64,000 nt of DNA, taken from contig JAJJXM010000048.1 of NCBI GenBank assembly GCA_024516155.1, forward strand, positions 124,001 through 188,000, in the 5' to 3' direction. The stretch is from Pyronema omphalodes (lineage: Eukaryota > Ascomycota > Pezizomycetes > Pezizales > Pyronemataceae). Every line of letters begins with the position of its first letter. Position 1 is the first letter of the stretch. The translations under genes were made by a program, and so were the position numbers. The notes under the pieces are model-generated. The model had not been told where the DNA came from and did not search any database. It saw only the letters and a list, made by a program, of their open reading frames with translations. This document shows positions 61,079 through 64,000 of the stretch, one piece after another.

Positions 61079-64000
61079 TTACTTCTGCTCCTCCTCCTGT
61101 TGTTGAGGAGGTGCCTGCTGAGGCGGAGGGGGAGGAGGCATCTGTTGCTGCTGTGGGGGCATGCCATGCATAGGCTGTGGGTAAGGCTGGTTTCTCGGGT
61201 AATGCTGAGGACCGCCGTAGTGACCGTGAGGGGGGTAACCACCCTGATGAGGAGGAGGTCCAACAGAAGGGCCGCGCATCATATTCACTGTAAGAAAAGA
61301 AGAATCGTTAGAAAAGTCCTGGAACTTAGGTTGCGGAACCATCACTGCCGCACCTGCGCCTCTACCTGCTCCTCTTCCGGCTCCACCGGCTCCTGCTACT
61401 CCCCCGGTCGTAATTGCAACTCCAGGACCTCCAGGACCACCAAAGCCTACCACTGCCGTACCAGTGCCATAGCCTTGGCCCTGGTATCCTTTACCACCGC
61501 GGCCCCGACCCATCCCCCTACTATCGTCGAGTGCCTTATTGGCTGTCTGAGACCGTTGGAGCGGTTGTGACGAATAGCCGGTCACTGACGGGACGGTAGG
61601 TGAAGCGAAAGCGGCCAGAGCAGGAGAAAGCAGAGGAGTACCAGGTGCGGCAGTAGCGGGGGGTGCGGCGGCGGGGGGTTGAGTAGCAAGAGGGTTGTAG
61701 CGTGCGCGTGGGGAAGAAACAGGGAAGGGAATAGTAGATTGAGAACGCTGGGGCAACCATGGTAGGCCGGGTTGGAATAACTCACTTTGCTGTTGGCCCG
61801 CAGCGCCGTACATAGGACCGCCTTGTCCGGGTTGCATACCATAAGGCATCATCTGAGGACCACCGGGAGCTCCCTGTGACGAGTTTTGGTGCATCATCAT
61901 AGGAGCGGGGCGTGGGCTGCTCTGGAAACCTTGAGTGTTAGGGGGCGCCTGTCCGTTATTCATGTATGGGTGAGGCTGTTGGGGCGCAGGCATGTAGTGC
62001 TGGACGAATTGGCCAGGAACCTGACCAGGTTGGTACGGGACTGGCCCATGGGGACCGTGCATTATCATGGGAGCTCCAGCAGGACCTCTGAACCCGGCCT
62101 GGTTATAGTACCCATACTGTGGGCCCTGGGGGCCGGGATACTGTCCCATAGCACCCTGTTGACCGGGGAACATGGCAAGTTGAGAAGGGTGGGGAACAGG
62201 AGACTGCTGGTACTGTGCGACAGTTGCGTTGTTTAGGCTTGGTGATGGCATCACTGATGATGGGTTTGACATCTGTCTGAGATGGGCCTCCTGATCGTAG
62301 TGTGGTGCAATGATATGCGGTTGCATGGGACCATGATGAGGCTGGTGTGGGACATGAGGAGGGTGGGCCATGTGCGGCATGTGGGGCTGCATCTGAGGGT
62401 GATGGGGTTGGGGCGGCATCATGTGGGGAGGAGCAGGGTGGGGAGCGCTGTTCATCTCATAGTCCGTCTTTACCACAAACATAGCCTTGTATGACTTGTC
62501 CTTATTGATTTCCTCACCACCCCAAGTAGGGAGAGTGAACCAAGGCTTGTCAATGTAGTCATTGGCATTACCAAAGGTCTGAGGCGCAGGTGCACCAGGC
62601 TTAGGAGGGGTAGGGTTCTTCTTCATGCGCTTAAAAGGATTGAAAGCATCCTTGATCTGTTTGTCAGACTTGACTCTTCTAGCGCCTCCAAAGAAAAGAG
62701 AAGGGCTTGGTGCTCTGGACGCAACAGTCTGAGGAACAGACACAGTAGGACTAGGGGTCGCATTGGTAGAAGGTCCTCCGAAGGTTGGAGTAAAAGCGGC
62801 AGCACTAGGGTTCGGCTTGAACTCGAATGGACGCGCGTTAACGTTAAACCTCTTAGGCGCACCAGCCGCCGATGCTGGTCCAGTTGGAGCAGGGAATTGC
62901 TGACGAGGCTGCTCGGGGACTGGCATAGGAGCACGTGTAGGCATGTTCTTGTCCTGTTGGGCCCGACGGACATTCTGGCTCATGGATCCACCGGACTGCG
63001 TAGGAACAGTAATCTTGGGGAAGTTCTGCAATAACGCAGAGGTCTCACGCTTGAAGCGTTCGGGGTCGCGAGCGGCAAAGCTGTTAACAGGAAGTACCTT
63101 GTTGGCTGAAGATGCCGCTGGGCTGACACTAGAGGCCAGTGCAGCTGGAGTCGAAGCAGACGATGTGGTCCCAGCGGACTTCAAGCTCGCTTGCTTGGCT
63201 TTCTCCAAAATCTCAGCCTGCTTGGCCTTATCCTTAGTCAAGATAGGTACCAAGTCCTGAGGAACAGCAGTTTTGAGAGAGAAACTCTCCGAAAACTTCT
63301 TGAGTTCCTTGAGTTTACTTTCCCGATCCCGGTGGGCAATGGCTACCCTCCTCTTCTGTACTCTGTTCCTCTCCTCAACAACAAAGTTCCTGAAGCTCGA
63401 GGTAACATCAGTAGCATCCGTCTTGGGAACATTGGTGGTACCAGCCTGCAAGCCGCGTGAAGGTGAAATGATCTCAGGCAAGCCAGGTCTCTCCTTAAGC
63501 TTGGTGGTGGAGCTGGCATTATCATCAGCTTTCACAACAGGTGGTGTGGGCTGGGCTGCAGCTGCAACTGCAGCCGACTGAGGGACCGCTTGCGCAGTTT
63601 GCTGTGTGGTCGGCTGTGCTGCTGGTGCTGACTGTTGTGCCGGTTGCGGCGCAGGCTGTCTTTGAGGCTGCTGCTGCTGCTGCTGTTGTTGTTGCTGCTG
63701 CTGCTGTTTCTGTTGTAAAGTTTCAGGTCGAACCAACGCCGATGCGATGATGGCAGGGTCGTGCGGGGCGCCGGCAACAGTAGGATTGCCGGATGGAGCT
63801 CTCCGGGCCGGAGGAGTGTATCGATTTGTGTTTGTGGTTTGGGTTGGGGCCGCTCTCTGAACTCCACTGTACCTATTGGTGTGTAAGTATTGGTTTCTAC
63901 GCAATGAAAGAAAGGCAATCTCACTTGTCCTCCTCGTCCATTCCACTGTCATCAACTGTAAGACCTCTCTCCTCAGCAATATGTGCACTAAGACCTGCGG
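61079..64000 (-). CDS. PBP1: Ataxin-2/Pbp1 homologue, 3' part (runs off the window)
   Basis: The gene enters from the right edge. The first visible exon (64000-63925) encodes the end of the LsmAD domain (HIAEERGLTVDDSGMDEEDK) and is joined, after a 52-nt intron (63924-63873), to YSGVQR in the large exon 63872-61079. Pbp1 binds poly(A)-binding protein and promotes stress-granule assembly and TORC1 control. Visible features in order: a Gln repeat (about 63670-63712), Pro/Ala/Gln-rich disorder, a PAM2-like motif FNVNARPFEFKPNPSAAAF (about 62810-62862) that should bind the MLLE domain of poly(A)-binding protein, then a His/Pro/Met/Gly/Gln-rich low-complexity region and an RGG-like Gly/Arg segment. 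The N-terminal Lsm domain lies outside the window. A second intron may end near 61291 (branch TTCTAAC, acceptor CTTACAG), but the frame is open through it and I found no clear donor. Confidence 0.92.
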   Translation of the reverse strand, partial: PQVLVHILLRREVLQLMTVEWTRRTSEIAFLSLRRNQYLHTNRYSGVQRAAPTQTTNTNRYTPPARRAPSGNPTVAGAPHDPAIIASALVRPETLQQKQQQQQQQQQQQQQPQRQPAPQPAQQSAPAAQPTTQQTAQAVPQSAAVAAAAQPTPPVVKADDNASSTTKLKERPGLPEIISPSRGLQAGTTNVPKTDATDVTSSFRNFVVEERNRVQKRRVAIAHRDRESKLKELKKFSESFSLKTAVPQDLVPILTKDKAKQAEILEKAKQASLKSAGTTSSASTPAALASSVSPAASSANKVLPVNSFAARDPERFKRETSALLQNFPKITVPTQSGGSMSQNVRRAQQDKNMPTRAPMPVPEQPRQQFPAPTGPASAAGAPKRFNVNARPFEFKPNPSAAAFTPTFGGPSTNATPSPTVSVPQTVASRAPSPSLFFGGARRVKSDKQIKDAFNPFKRMKKNPTPPKPGAPAPQTFGNANDYIDKPWFTLPTWGGEEINKDKSYKAMFVVKTDYEMNSAPHPAPPHMMPPQPHHPQMQPHMPHMAHPPHVPHQPHHGPMQPHIIAPHYDQEAHLRQMSNPSSVMPSPSLNNATVAQYQQSPVPHPSQLAMFPGQQGAMGQYPGPQGPQYGYYNQAGFRGPAGAPMIMHGPHGPVPYQPGQVPGQFVQHYMPAPQQPHPYMNNGQAPPNTQGFQSSPRPAPMMMHQNSSQGAPGGPQMMPYGMQPGQGGPMYGAAGQQQSELFQPGLPWLPQRSQSTIPFPVSSPRARYNPLATQPPAAAPPATAAPGTPLLSPALAAFASPTVPSVTGYSSQPLQRSQTANKALDDSRGMGRGRGGKGYQGQGYGTGTAVVGFGGPGGPGVAITTGGVAGAGGAGRGAGRGAGAAVMVPQPKFQDFSNDSSFLTVNMMRGPSVGPPPHQGGYPPHGHYGGPQHYPRNQPYPQPMHGMPPQQQQMPPPPPPQQAPPQQQEEEQK

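Noticed and set aside
1..64000. CRISPR arrays, operons, riboswitches or bacterial-type mobile elements
   Set aside because: The direct repeats have no unique equal-length spacers and the gene structures are eukaryotic with introns.
1..64000. A biosynthetic or defence gene cluster
   Set aside because: No adjacent genes share a pathway, and no synthase, transporter/regulator set or NLR-type gene was seen.

Overview
The window looks like nuclear DNA of a filamentous ascomycete (Pezizomycotina). The strongest grounds are gene content and gene structure. There is an Ataxin-2/Pbp1 homologue with the end of an LsmAD domain, an Ecl1-type small zinc protein, a fungal DUF1763-type protein, a serine/threonine-rich GPI-anchored cysteine protein and a CHY-zinc-finger/RING ubiquitin ligase. 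Introns are short (41 to about 150 nt) with fungal-type donor, branch (CTRAC-like) and acceptor signals. Leotiomycetes is my best guess from the feel of the proteins, but nothing here proves it.

The window is gene-poor. I support eight protein-coding genes (one running off the right edge), one 5S rRNA gene, two decayed gene remnants and several repeats. Left part (1-31.5 kb): only the ecl1-like gene at 13.2 kb; the rest is intergenic DNA packed with microsatellites, mononucleotide runs and short tandem repeats. Middle (31.5-42.2 kb): the gene-rich block. It holds an acidic/alanine-rich protein (-), the CHY/RING E3 ligase (-), a DUF1763-type protein (+) and a seven-exon mitochondrial carrier (-). 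42.2-48 kb: repeat-rich, with a 412-bp inverted-repeat element resembling a non-autonomous DNA transposon. 48.1-48.8 kb: the GPI-anchored cysteine-rich protein. 49-57 kb: a 26-copy octamer array, a 5S rRNA gene with intact helices, two broken genes, and a tRNA-derived SINE candidate whose 3' tail recurs twice more. 57.7-64 kb: a small basic Cys/His-rich protein, two tandem perfect hairpins, a degenerate ~90-bp tandem repeat, and the 3' part of the Pbp1/Ataxin-2 gene.

The genes do not form a pathway or a cluster. They are ordinary housekeeping and surface genes scattered in a repeat-expanded genome. The most novel material is in the non-coding parts: the nested inverted-repeat element, the SINE family and the paired hairpins. 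Exon boundaries were worked out by hand from splice signals and reading-frame continuity and have no transcript support.
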